A stretch of DNA of 64,000 nucleotides from contig CAZTJR010000009.1 of assembly GCA_964613795.1 (NCBI GenBank), forward strand, positions 48,617 to 112,616, read 5' to 3'. The position numbers and the translations under genes are program-made. This DNA comes from Chromatocurvus sp964613795. GTDB taxonomy: Bacteria > Pseudomonadota > Gammaproteobacteria > Pseudomonadales > Halieaceae. How positions within the stretch are numbered: position 1 is the stretch's first letter; each line of letters starts with the position of its first letter. Shown here piece by piece: positions 45,297 to 58,279 of this stretch. The notes below the pieces were generated by a model. The model was not told the DNA's origin, searched no databases, and was given only the letters and a program-made list of their open reading frames with translations.

Positions 45297-46718
45297 TCAA
45301 GGGATCAGATAAAGTATTGCAAACCCCAGGTAAAAGACGCCCGCGAACAGCATGGAAGCCATGTAAAAACCATTCGGCCGAAGCGGTTTCGGCAAACGGG
45401 TCCAGTTCACATACAGTGCGACAAACACGATAAATGGTGTATGTGCCGCCGCAATGATGCCGGACGCAGACATCACCTTCACCGGATCCTTGAATATGAT
45501 CAGAATAAGGGCGGAAATTATCCCGGTCACCAGGGCGATGTAAAAGCGCTTCAGTGCCAGCCGGGTAAACAGTCGACAACCATATTTGTGTTCAAGTGCC
45601 CGAATGCTGCGAATGACAACGCCCGGCGATGCCGAATGGCGCCCTGAACGCAGCAGGATCAGCGTCATATCGGCGAAACTGCGACCCCAGCCATCCTGGT
45701 TTGCCAGTACACTACCGGCCAGGGCAATCACTACGATGGCCAGCATCAACCATTTCCCCACTGGCCCCCAGATATCAGACAGCATTACAGCCAGGTCAAT
45801 CGCCACATCGGAACCCTGCGGCAACAGATTTTTGGGAGCAAGAAGCTCGGCGCCCAGAATCATGAACGATATCAGCACCACCAATCCGGCAATACAGCCC
45901 AGCGCAGCCGTTCCCGAGGCTACGGGTAGCCAGTCTCTCACCCTTCGAATTCTGGTCTGGCGCGCCTGGGACTCCGGTTTGCTTTTGTTTTCCCGATCAA
46001 CGATCTCCTCGTCGCGTTCCCGACCAGCAAGCCCGCCGCCATAGCCACGGGTGGCTGTCCAGTATCCAAACCAGACAATCCCCATTGAGCCCGCCAGTAT
46101 GGTGCCCACCCAGGGAAGAATTACATACATGTCAGGATCGGAGGGCCAGCTGATCTGAAAACCACTGGTAACCTCGCTGATGCCAGGAAAAACCACCGCG
46201 GCCGATATCACCACCATCAATAGCAGGACGATAGCCAGATTGCGGCTGAGCCGTTCAATGAGCGCGTAGCGGCCAGTCGTCGTCAGCAAGGTGCAGGTCA
46301 GTAACACAAGAAGCCCGTGAACCAGATTACTGCCGGGCAGGAAAGCCGCCAATGTGCTGCCAACAACAGCGCATAAACCGGCAATCCCCACTGCCGCCGC
46401 TAATAGCTGGGGCACATAGATAATCCAGACCGCCCAATCCTTTGGCCCTGCAAGGGTGTGCATGCCCTCAAGCATGGTCTGGCCGGTCACCACGGAAAAC
46501 CTGGCCATCTCCCGAATCATGACCCACATGAAGAAAACCACCAGCAGCATGAGCCAGAGAAGCTCATACTGGTATAGGGAGGCAACGCGGGGAGTAAACA
46601 GAATGGAACCTGTGCCAACCGCTGACAGCATCCACAGCAGTCCCGGACCGTACCATGTTAACTTTCTCTTGCCCTCAGGGGCCGTCGGGACCCAGTTGCG
46701 CAAAAGGATTTTCTGCAT
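45297..46718 (-). CDS. Nramp-related divalent cation transporter lacking the TM1 DPGN motif
   Basis: A 473-residue polytopic membrane protein of the Nramp fold. The first helix starts YGPGLLWMLSAVGTGSILF; in MntH-type transporters this position reads GPGxxxxxxYIDPGN, so the metal-binding Asp and the Asn are replaced (GTGS at 35-38). VGSTLAAFLPG and other hydrophobic segments are conserved in spacing, but the TM6 region reads LISFMILGAELLAPKN without the usual MPH. This suggests altered ion choice, as in Nramp-related magnesium carriers, or loss of metal transport. GAGAGGG precedes the ATG at 46718; 16 extra upstream residues are possible. It is convergent with the RND operon. Confidence 0.8.
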   Translation of the reverse strand: MQKILLRNWVPTAPEGKRKLTWYGPGLLWMLSAVGTGSILFTPRVASLYQYELLWLMLLVVFFMWVMIREMARFSVVTGQTMLEGMHTLAGPKDWAVWIIYVPQLLAAAVGIAGLCAVVGSTLAAFLPGSNLVHGLLVLLTCTLLTTTGRYALIERLSRNLAIVLLLMVVISAAVVFPGISEVTSGFQISWPSDPDMYVILPWVGTILAGSMGIVWFGYWTATRGYGGGLAGRERDEEIVDRENKSKPESQARQTRIRRVRDWLPVASGTAALGCIAGLVVLISFMILGAELLAPKNLLPQGSDVAIDLAVMLSDIWGPVGKWLMLAIVVIALAGSVLANQDGWGRSFADMTLILLRSGRHSASPGVVIRSIRALEHKYGCRLFTRLALKRFYIALVTGIISALILIIFKDPVKVMSASGIIAAAHTPFIVFVALYVNWTRLPKPLRPNGFYMASMLFAGVFYLGFAILYLIP

Positions 46719-46887
46719 AAAGTACCCTCTCAATGCTGTGTCGGGTGCTAGTGAGTGAGTTTGCAAAAACCAAGGCTAGCATTTTGGCAGCGACCTCGGG
46801 GCAGTAAAGCAGGTCAAAATAGATCCTGCGCGATTGTTACCCAATTTTTCTGGCCGGAACGGCGTACTCATAATGCGGTCCGCGCGG

Positions 46888-46910
46888 CCCCCCGGGGCCG
46901 ACCCGGGGGG
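46888..46910. other. Perfect GC-only hairpin beside the broken antitoxin
   Basis: CCCCCCGGG, loop GCCGA, CCCGGGGGG: a perfect nine-base stem of G and C only. It is followed directly by TTTCAAT and, from about 46916, by the in-frame remnant of an antitoxin gene. It could be a terminator or the left end of a rearrangement that removed the start of the antitoxin. No ORF on either strand explains it. Confidence 0.5.
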
Positions 46911-46915
46911 TTTCA

Positions 46916-46972
46916 ATCGCTGCGCTGGACGAGCTTACGGCGCTTTCCCGGCAGGAAGACATGGGCCACTGA
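46916..46972 (+). pseudogene. 3' remnant of a PIN-associated antitoxin gene
   Basis: In one frame this reads IAALDELTALSRQEDMGH and then TGA. The pattern (AALDELxALSQExxMGY) is the usual C-terminus of the excisionase-type antitoxins that precede this PIN-toxin family. Nothing recognisable continues upstream, where the GC-only hairpin lies. The stop is directly followed by the start of the PIN frame. Confidence is moderate because only about 18 residues remain. Confidence 0.6.
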
Positions 46973-47022
46973 TCGGCGGCGTCCGACTTTACCGTTGTGT
47001 GTGACGCTTGCGTTCTCTATCC
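46973..47022 (+). pseudogene. PIN-domain toxin gene, 5' fragment (interrupted)
   Basis: After the antitoxin stop the frame reads S-A-A-SDFTVVCDACVLYP. The DAC motif contains the first catalytic Asp of the PIN nuclease fold, and SDFTVVxDACVLYPAPLRD is the typical family N-terminus. The coding match stops at TATCC (47018-47022). It resumes after the second TATCC (48027-48031). Joining base 47022 to base 48032 restores the frame exactly, giving DACVLYPAPLRDVLLRLAV. The gene is therefore split by a 1009-base insertion and is presumably inactive. Confidence 0.75.
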
Positions 47023-48031
47023 ACGCGTTATTCCTCCCGTGGTGGAATCGCGGGTTTGCAGAGCGTGCAGTCCGGGTCGCTTTCTCCGCCACCCGACTCC
47101 ACATAACGAAGCTTGTGAGTGGCCGAGCCGCGGTTGCTTGATACCTGGTAGTGTCGGAGGGGGTTCGCTGCGATCGCCTGAACCACTGCACCACGTCCCG
47201 TGTGGTGGCTACCCTCGATAACATCGCGTTCAAGTTCTTCAAGATAATCAATCTGCAGCCCGGCTAGCTCCTGTTCCAGGGCGGCCTTACTCATCATCAG
47301 TTCCGCGACAGGCGGACCGCCGGTGCCGTAGTCAAGTTGCCTGGGGGTGTAGGACTCAAGCAGAAAAATGCCCCCGCGCTTCAGTGCCTGCGTTAATTTG
47401 CGGTGCAGGCTTTCACGAAGCTGCTGCGGTACATGGCAAAAAATGGAAACTATTCCATCCCATTGGTTAGTGCCAAGGTCAAAACGTTCCAGGTCGGCGT
47501 GGATGCAGTGAATGTTCACGCCGTGTTTGGCGGCCAATTTTTTCGCCTTTTCAAGGCCGACATCGGACTGGTCCACAGCGGTGACCTGGTAGCCCTGCCG
47601 AGCGAGGAATACCGCATTGCGGCCTTCGCCCTCAGCGATGCATAAGACTTTTCCTTTGGGGATTTTCTGAAAATTTGCCGCCAGGAAAGCATTCGGCTCC
47701 TCGCCGTAAATATAGTCTTTGGTATCGTATCGCTCGTTCCACATGATGACCTTTCTACCTATACGCAAACGTTGGGTCCGGTTCTGCGCAGCGCCCGGTC
47801 GGCAACACCAGTCTACCGGCGTCAAGATCTGCAGTAGTTTCCTGACAAATCCCGCCCCCTGCGTCTGACATCCAATAGCTATCCGTTAAATTCATGCCCC
47901 GAATCAGGGTTAATTCACCTTTACTATGGTAGACAGGATAACAACTTCTGCCGCCAGCCCAGATGAAGGCGAACAGTGATGGCGGGGGCATGATCAAAAG
48001 TGGCCGTTGAGTCTGGCGAGTCACGTTATCC
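47023..48031. mobile_element. 1009-base insertion with methyltransferase cargo, TATCC at both ends
   Basis: This segment separates two halves of a PIN-toxin gene whose frame is restored when it is removed. TATCC stands at both junctions (47018-47022 and 48027-48031), consistent with a five-base target-site duplication, although an overlap of that size could also be a shared crossover site. It carries one minus-strand methyltransferase gene and no transposase or integrase. I could not find good terminal inverted repeats; both ends begin ACG when read inward from opposite strands, but the match does not extend convincingly. Integron attC or core sites were looked for and not convincingly found. 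Confidence 0.7.
47028..47744 (-). CDS. SAM-dependent methyltransferase (TehB/thiopurine-like) with altered C-terminal tail
   Basis: A 238-residue protein. Motif I is VLCIAEGEGRNAVFLA, motif II is VTAVDQS, and the start WNERYDTKDYIYGEEPNAFLA is typical of the TehB/Methyltransf_25 group often annotated as detoxifying (tellurite or chalcogen) methyltransferases. GAAAGGTCATC precedes the ATG at 47744. The family usually ends near HTGRGAVVQAIA; here about 40 further residues (Cys-, Arg- and Gly-rich) follow up to the insertion boundary, so the natural 3' end appears to have been lost or fused when the insertion formed. It is the only gene in the insertion. Confidence 0.8.
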   Translation of the reverse strand: MWNERYDTKDYIYGEEPNAFLAANFQKIPKGKVLCIAEGEGRNAVFLARQGYQVTAVDQSDVGLEKAKKLAAKHGVNIHCIHADLERFDLGTNQWDGIVSIFCHVPQQLRESLHRKLTQALKRGGIFLLESYTPRQLDYGTGGPPVAELMMSKAALEQELAGLQIDYLEELERDVIEGSHHTGRGAVVQAIAANPLRHYQVSSNRGSATHKLRYVESGGGESDPDCTLCKPAIPPREE

Positions 48032-48626
48032 GGCCCCGCTGAGAGATGTACTGCTGCGATTGGCGGTAACGGACCTCTTCAAGGCCCATTGGACGGACCA
48101 GACTCATGAGGAGTGGATCACCGCGCTGCTTCATGCAGGAAAATACTCCCGGGATCGACTAGAGCGAGTGCGCAGGCTGATGGACGGCCATGTTCGGGAC
48201 GCACTGGTAACCGGATATGAGCCATTGATAGAAACACTCACCCTGCCAGATTCCGGTGACCGACACGTGCCTGCCGCCGCTATTCGATGTAACGCGGACG
48301 CCATTGTGACCTCCAATCAGAAGGACTTTCCCCTGAAGTTGCTTGCGGCATTCAGCATCGATGTTCTCCATCCCGATGACTTTATCTACTATCAGATCGA
48401 TATGGCGCCGGCGGTGTGCTGTGAGGCACTACGTCAGCAGCGTACTGCCCTGAAGAATCCGCCGTTCACCACGGAAGAATTTCTGGCATCCCTCCAGAAG
48501 CAACAGCTTCCGCAGGCTGTAACCAAGCTGAGGGAGTTTGAGCAATCTCTGGCTGTGCCCCTCGTGTGGTGTGCTTCCGGTCTCCAGATTCATTGCCTGA
48601 GCCCATTCGGGGCGGCTCGACCCTAA
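48000..48626 (+). pseudogene. PIN-domain toxin gene, 3' fragment
   Basis: From codon TAT at 48027 the frame reads YPAPLRDVLLRLAVTDLFKAHW, THEEWI, TGYEPLIETLTLPDSGDRHV, AIVTSNQKDFP and HPDDFI, the body of the PIN-toxin (VapC-like RNase) family, ending near LPQAVTKLREFEQSL. The upstream codons from the GTG at 48000 belong to the insertion, so the first catalytic Asp is absent from this open frame. The last 20 or so residues look unrelated and run up to the att-like site. Even if translated from the GTG it should lack nuclease activity. Confidence 0.75.
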
Positions 48627-48662
48627 GATAGTGCCCGGAGACAGAATTAACGGGGCGGCTCG
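48608..48662 (+). repeat. 12-base direct repeat around the distal att-like site
   Basis: CGGGGCGGCTCG occurs at 48608-48619 and again at 48651-48662, in the same orientation, with the 17-base tRNA-Phe identity block between them. Such arm-type repeats can flank integrase core sites. Confidence 0.5.
48631..48647 (+). other. Distal attachment-like site (copy of tRNA-Phe 3' end)
   Basis: GTGCCCGGAGACAGAAT is identical to the acceptor/T-arm end of the tRNA-Phe gene at 59292-59308 and to the tandem copies at 59080 (one mismatch) and 59186. All four copies have the same orientation, so they are direct repeats bracketing the betaine operon. The surrounding ATAGTGCCCGG also matches the 59080 copy. 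The site lies between the PIN remnant and the adenosine kinase gene. Confidence 0.7.
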
Positions 48663-48670
48663 GCCCGCCC
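48653..48670 (-). terminator. Hairpin after the betaine operon
   Basis: On the minus strand GGGCGG, loop GCCGAG, CCGCCC follows the adenosine kinase stop by about 17 bases and precedes CGTTAATT. It is a perfect six-base GC stem without a strong uridine run, a plausible weak terminator for the whole operon. It overlaps one copy of the 12-base direct repeat. Confidence 0.4.
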
Positions 48671-48687
48671 GGACGGCGTCTCGGGCG

Positions 48688-49680
48688 TTAGGCAGCCGGC
48701 AGTTCTATCGCCCGGGCCGCGGCGCCGTCGCGGGCGCCGTAGTGCCCGAGCACGGCAGCGGCCTGTCGGGCGCCGAGCCTGCCTGCCTTTGACAGATCCA
48801 TGCCCCGCGCCAGGCCGCCCAGGAAACCGCTCGCCCACGCATCGCCCGCGCCGGTGCTGTCGACAACCCGGGGCACTGCCTCCGCGTCGATTGCATGCCG
48901 ATTGTCGGCATCGGCCACGATGGCGCCTTTGTCGTGTTCCGTGACCGCCGCCACGGCGACCCTGTCCAGTGCCCAGTCCAGCGCTGCCCCGGCCTCTGTG
49001 AGCCCGGCCAGGGCGCCGATCTCCAGGTGGTTGCCGACGAGGATGTCGGTGTGGTCGACAATAAAGCGGAGCATGCCATCCCGATTGCGTTCGACGCAGC
49101 CGACGTCGGAGGGTGTCAGGGCGACGCGTGCGCCGATGGTCCTGGCAGCGGCAGCGGCGGCGGCCACGACTTCGGCGCCCTGCGGCGCGTCCCACAGGTA
49201 GCCTTCAATAAAGATAATATCGAAGCGGTCCGGCATCGCCTCTGCGATATCTTCCGGCGCCAGCGTGACCGCGGCGCCGAGATAGGTGCTCATGGTGCGC
49301 TCGCCGTCGGGCGTCACGAGAATGACGCAGCGACCGCTGCCGGGGCCGCCCGCTGTGGCGGTCGGTACGGGCGCACTGATGCCGAGAGCGGCCATCTCTT
49401 CGCGGAACGTACGCCCCAGGTCATCCTCTGCCACCTTGCCCAGGTAGGTGCCGCGGACATCCAGCTCAGCCAGGTGCGCGATGCTGTTGGCCACGGAGCC
49501 CCCGGACTGGCGCACACCCGGACCGACCTCGGCAAACAGGGCCTGTGCCGCGTCCGCGCCAACCAGGTGCATGCCACCCACGGTCAAGCCATGCCGGCCG
49601 ATCACTGCGTCGTCAACGGATGCCACCACGTCAACCAGCGCGTTGCCGACCCCGACGACGTGCGGTGTTGTATCGTTCAT
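48688..49680 (-). CDS. Adenosine kinase (PfkB family)
   Basis: A 330-residue sugar kinase-fold enzyme. The N-terminal VVGVGNALVDVVASVDD, the GGSVANSIAHLAEL segment and the anion-hole/catalytic motif DSTGAGDAWASGFLGGL, with the catalytic Asp, are typical of adenosine kinases. In SAM-heavy operons this enzyme removes adenosine made from S-adenosylhomocysteine, pulling methylation forward. It is the last gene of the betaine operon, 38 bases after metK. S-adenosylhomocysteine hydrolase, needed to make the adenosine, is not in the window. Ribokinase-type substrates cannot be excluded, but context favours adenosine. Confidence 0.85.
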   Translation of the reverse strand: MNDTTPHVVGVGNALVDVVASVDDAVIGRHGLTVGGMHLVGADAAQALFAEVGPGVRQSGGSVANSIAHLAELDVRGTYLGKVAEDDLGRTFREEMAALGISAPVPTATAGGPGSGRCVILVTPDGERTMSTYLGAAVTLAPEDIAEAMPDRFDIIFIEGYLWDAPQGAEVVAAAAAAARTIGARVALTPSDVGCVERNRDGMLRFIVDHTDILVGNHLEIGALAGLTEAGAALDWALDRVAVAAVTEHDKGAIVADADNRHAIDAEAVPRVVDSTGAGDAWASGFLGGLARGMDLSKAGRLGARQAAAVLGHYGARDGAAARAIELPAA

Positions 49681-49718
49681 CGTGTCACTCCTTTGCAGTA
49701 TCCGGATAAGCGGTGGGC

Positions 49719-50900
<1,182 letters not shown>

Positions 50901-50940
50901 GGGATGCCTCCGCTTTGGTCGTCGAGTAGGTTGGGCGTGT

Positions 50941-53606
<2,666 letters not shown>

Positions 53607-53610
<4 letters not shown>

Positions 53611-54662
53611 GCCGTGGTCCCCGCTTCAAACATTTCCAGGCCGGAAAGGCGCATGTGCTGCACCTGCTCGGGCAGGGGCCGGGGCGCTTTTCCCGCCACC
53701 GCGGCAGCGATGGTCCGGATGTGCGCCGGCGTCGTACCACAGCAGCCGCCAACGATATTGACCAGGCCGGCATCGGCCCATTCGCCGATGTGCCCGGCCG
53801 TCTCTTCGGGCTGCTCGTCGTAGCCGCCCATCTCGTTGGGCAGGCCGGCATTCGGGTAGGCGCTGATCCGTGTATCCGCCACTTCCGCCAGGGTTTTTAC
53901 GTGGCGGCGTAACTCCGACGCACCGAGTGCGCAGTTGAGGCCGATGGTGAAGGGGCGCGCATGACTCATGGAGACCCAGAACGCCTCGGGGGTCTGACCG
54001 GTGAGGGTGCGCCCGGAGCGGTCGGTAATCGTGCCGGAAATCATCAGTGGCGGCACCCTTACGCCTTCATTGCGCAGCGTTTCTATGGCGAAGATAGCGG
54101 CCTTGGCATTCAGCGTATCGAAGATCGTCTCCAGGAGAAGCAGGTCGCAGCCCGCCTCGATCAGGGCGCGCGCCGCCTCGCCATAGGCTGTGGCCAGGCG
54201 GTCAAAGGTGACGGCGCGGTAACCGGGATCGTTGACATCGGGACTGATGCTGGCGGTCTGGTTCGTGGGACCGATACCGCCGGCCACCCAGCGCGGACGC
54301 TCCGGCGTGGCCACCGCGTCCGCCGCCTCGCGGGCCAGACGTACGGACTCGCGGTTCATCTCCGGCACCAGGTCTACCATCGCGTAGTCAGCCTGGCTGA
54401 TGGCGTTGGCGCCGAAGGTGTTGGTGCAGAGAATGTCGGCGCCGGCCTCGAGAAATGCCTCGTGGATACCGCGGATCATGTCCGGCTGGGTGAGGCTCAG
54501 CAATTCGTTGTTGCCGCCGACGTCCGATGCGTGGTCGACAAATCGCTCGCCGCGATAGGTGGCCTCGTCCGGCGCCTGCTCCTGGATCATCGTGCCCATC
54601 GCGCCGTCGAGCACGAGAATCCGCTCCCCGGCATGCGCTGCTATGTCGCGTGTATCTGTCAT
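53607..54662 (-). CDS. Methionine synthase, N-terminal homocysteine-binding part
   Basis: A 351-residue homocysteine S-methyltransferase barrel equal to the first third of MetH. LVLDGAMGTMIQ, GNNELLSLTQPDMIRGIHEAFLEAGADI, TNTFGANAISQADYAM and the zinc ligands in GLNCALGA and GGCCGTTPAHI are all present. As a separate gene it must work with the following metH part, which it overlaps by four bases; one base separates it from the metF stop. It could in principle use other methyl donors such as betaine, but the similarity and the context point to MetH. Confidence 0.9.
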
Positions 54663-54663
54663 G

Positions 54664-55551
54664 TCAGGCTGCTTCCTGTTGTCCTTCAGCCACTGGGATA
54701 CCCAGCGCGCGGCAGATCGCGAGGCTCACCTCGGGCTTGTTGAGGGTGTAGATGTGGAACTCGGAAATGCCCGCGGCGACCAGCCGCCGGCACTGCTCCA
54801 CGGCGAGGGAGGTGGCGACCATGGCGCGCAGCTCCGGGTCGTCGTCAAGGCCAGCAAACATCGCTTCCATCCAGGGCGGGATAGTCGCGCCGCATTTGCT
54901 GGCGAAGCGCTTGAGGCCGGCGAAGTTGGCGACCGGCATGATGCCCGGCACGATCGGTGCGGTGAGGCCCGCGCTGCGTGCGCGGTCGATAAAGCGCACG
55001 ATCGTGTCCGTGTCGAAGACAAACTGCGTGATGGCCGCATTGGCGCCGGCGTCGAGCTTACGCTTGAGGTGTTCGAGATCCGCCTCGGCGCTGGCCGCTT
55101 CCGGGTGTACCTCCGGATAGGCGGCGACGGCAATATCGAAATCCCCGACCCGGCGCAGGCCGGCGACCAGTTCCGCTGCATCCCGGTAGCCGTTTTCCTG
55201 TAGCGATGCGCCCTCGGGCAGGTCGCCGCGCAGGGCGACGATGCGCCTGATTCCGGCATCCCAGAGCTGTTCCGCCTGCCTATCTATATCGCTGCGACTG
55301 GCACCGACGCAGGTCAGATGGTGCGCTATCGGCAGGCGGGAGCGCACCGCGACCGCGTCGACGACGTGACGGGTGCGCTCCCGCGTAGACCCGCCGGCGC
55401 CGTAGGTGACAGAGAAATAACCCGGCCGGGCTTCGGCCAGGCGATCAACGGTGCGTTCGAGTGCCTCGACGCCTTTTGCGGTCTTCGGCGGGAACAGCTC
55501 AAAGGACACGGATGCGGCTTGCTGTCGCGTTACTGATGTCATGGCGGTCAT
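54664..55551 (-). CDS. metF: 5,10-methylenetetrahydrofolate reductase
   Basis: A flavoprotein of about 295 residues that makes methyltetrahydrofolate for methionine synthase. VSFELFPPKTAKGVEALERTV, FSVTYGAGGSTRERT, HLTCVGASRSDI, RIVALRGDLPEG, AAYPEVHPEA and ITQFVFDTD are diagnostic. Two ATGs nine bases apart (55551 and 55542) are possible starts; the upstream open frame is not protein-like. It lies 82 bases after the fusion gene and one base before the next gene. Its product feeds directly into the split methionine synthase that follows. Confidence 0.94.
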   Translation of the reverse strand: MTAMTSVTRQQAASVSFELFPPKTAKGVEALERTVDRLAEARPGYFSVTYGAGGSTRERTRHVVDAVAVRSRLPIAHHLTCVGASRSDIDRQAEQLWDAGIRRIVALRGDLPEGASLQENGYRDAAELVAGLRRVGDFDIAVAAYPEVHPEAASAEADLEHLKRKLDAGANAAITQFVFDTDTIVRFIDRARSAGLTAPIVPGIMPVANFAGLKRFASKCGATIPPWMEAMFAGLDDDPELRAMVATSLAVEQCRRLVAAGISEFHIYTLNKPEVSLAICRALGIPVAEGQQEAA

Positions 55552-55633
55552 TGATCTCAGGCATTGGTTGCATGAAAAGGGTTCGAGGGGATGCGACGGA
55601 GAGCGAGCCCCTCCGCAGCCAGGTGCGCAGCCC

Positions 55634-57319
<1,686 letters not shown>

Positions 57320-57619
57320 GGCGCGTGTCGCTCCCTCTGTCCTAGGTGATCAGTGGTCGGTCGCCGCCCACGGCCTCCGACATATCTGGCTCGCCTGAAT
57401 ACCTGCAGGTACCGCTGTGCCGGGCAGGATGCCCGACATTGATGGATAGCGCACAATTTCGTTAAATTATTTAGTTTAAGCTAACGTTTTTTAGCGGCGT
57501 AGCCTCGTAACAAAGTTAAGTTTAGAACTTTATTACAGGAATACAAGGGGGTAAGGGGTAACCTTTGAGTCGTAATGCTTTGAGAAATGAAATATTTCAG
57601 TAATATTCTTCTGAGGATC
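57320..57619 (-). promoter_or_regulatory. Leader and promoter region of the betaine operon
   Basis: This 300-base gap between the MarR gene and the fusion gene is A/T-rich in its upstream half. Near the fusion gene it contains CGGGCA-GGA-TGCCCG (57421-57435), a perfect six-base hairpin, and the 12-base palindrome TACCTGCAGGTA (57400-57411). Near the regulator it holds a candidate operator (57468-57484). I cannot pick a convincing sigma70 promoter; an osmotic or stationary-phase promoter is possible. No SAM or SAH riboswitch fold was recognised. Confidence 0.55.
57468..57484 (-). promoter_or_regulatory. Candidate EctR/CosR operator
   Basis: The sequence TATTTAGTTTAAGCTAA contains an inverted repeat TTAG-TTTAAG-CTAA and begins with TATTTAGT. 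From memory, TATTTAGT is one half of the operator described for EctR in Methylotuvimicrobium alcaliphilum; the second half here is less similar. It lies between the regulator and the operon it is proposed to control. Confidence 0.4.
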
Positions 57620-58084
57620 TCAGGCGGCGCCACCGCCGAGTACCGGTGCCGCTTCATCGTCCTCCGCGCCCAACATGGACGCGACACGTTCCAACGCCGC
57701 AATCAGCATGGACTGCTCCCAGTCCTCGAGCGCCTCGAACCGGTTTGCGTAGTGTTTCTGCAAAGCGTCCGGTGCACGCTCGATCGTGTCGCGACCGGAC
57801 TCCGTCAACACAATGATCGTGTGCCGACGGTCCTTGGTGGACTGCTCCCGACACACAAGGTTGTAGCGCACGAGTTTGTCCACAAGCGCGGTCACGGTGG
57901 CCTGGGACACTAGGAGGCGCTGGGAGATTGCCTTGGATGTACAGCTTTGTGTTTCTGCCACCAGCTGCAGCACGCGGAGCTGTACAGCGGTAAGCCCGGC
58001 CGCTCGCGCGAGTTCGATGCTGTAGAGCTCCGTCGCGCGCAGGATGCGCCGCAGGGCCACGAGACTTGTATCGGTGCGGTTCAT
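57620..58084 (-). CDS. MarR-family regulator of the EctR/CosR type
   Basis: A 154-residue winged-helix repressor. The N-terminus DTSLVALRRILRATELYSIELARAAGLTAVQLRVLQLVAE matches the pattern shared by EctR (ectoine operon) and CosR (compatible solute regulator). The recognition helix is SQATVTALVDKLV (about 60-72), followed by the wing DRRHTIIVLTESGRD. The ATG at 58084 is used; an upstream in-frame ATG at 58174 adds a non-conserved leader. It precedes the betaine operon in the same direction and very probably controls it in response to salinity. Other MarR ligands cannot be ruled out. Confidence 0.85.
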   Translation of the reverse strand: MNRTDTSLVALRRILRATELYSIELARAAGLTAVQLRVLQLVAETQSCTSKAISQRLLVSQATVTALVDKLVRYNLVCREQSTKDRRHTIIVLTESGRDTIERAPDALQKHYANRFEALEDWEQSMLIAALERVASMLGAEDDEAAPVLGGGAA

Positions 58085-58136
58085 GTCATGCGTCAGCCAG
58101 CTTTTCTGCAGCGCCGTAGGTAAGGGGGCGTTCAGT

Positions 58137-58279
58137 TCACAGGGAATGTCCCAGCAAGCCCAGAACGCCCACAATTATCAAATAGCCTGCCACGATGTAG
58201 TTCAGCAGCTTTGGCAACACCAGTATGCCAATACCGGCAGCGAGGCTGATCAAGGGGGCGAGCTCAAGTGAAGTGTCAT
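58137..58279 (-). pseudogene. DUF3096 small membrane protein gene with one-base deletion
   Basis: Translation begins MTLHLS from the ATG at 58279 and then hits a stop. In the neighbouring frame the sequence continues LAPLISLAAGIGILVLPKLLN and YIVAGYLIIVGVLGLLG, ending at 58137. Inserting one C after the AGC codon joins them into a 47-residue protein matching the DUF3096 family (LAPLISLIAGILILxxPRLLNYIVAIYLI). So a single base has been lost, either a true mutation or a sequencing error. It lies 52 bases before the MarR gene on the same strand. Confidence 0.65.

Noticed and set aside
46755..47141. A 128-codon plus-strand frame across the Nramp upstream region
   Set aside because: It runs through the antitoxin and PIN remnants in the wrong frame and shows no coding pattern.
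47023..48031. Integron gene cassette
   Set aside because: The methyltransferase segment suggested a cassette, but I could not fit an attC hairpin or GTTRRRY core site at either end.
57320..57619. SAM or SAH riboswitch before the betaine operon
   Set aside because: A riboswitch would make sense for this pathway, but only a six-base hairpin and a short palindrome are visible, with no recognisable aptamer core.
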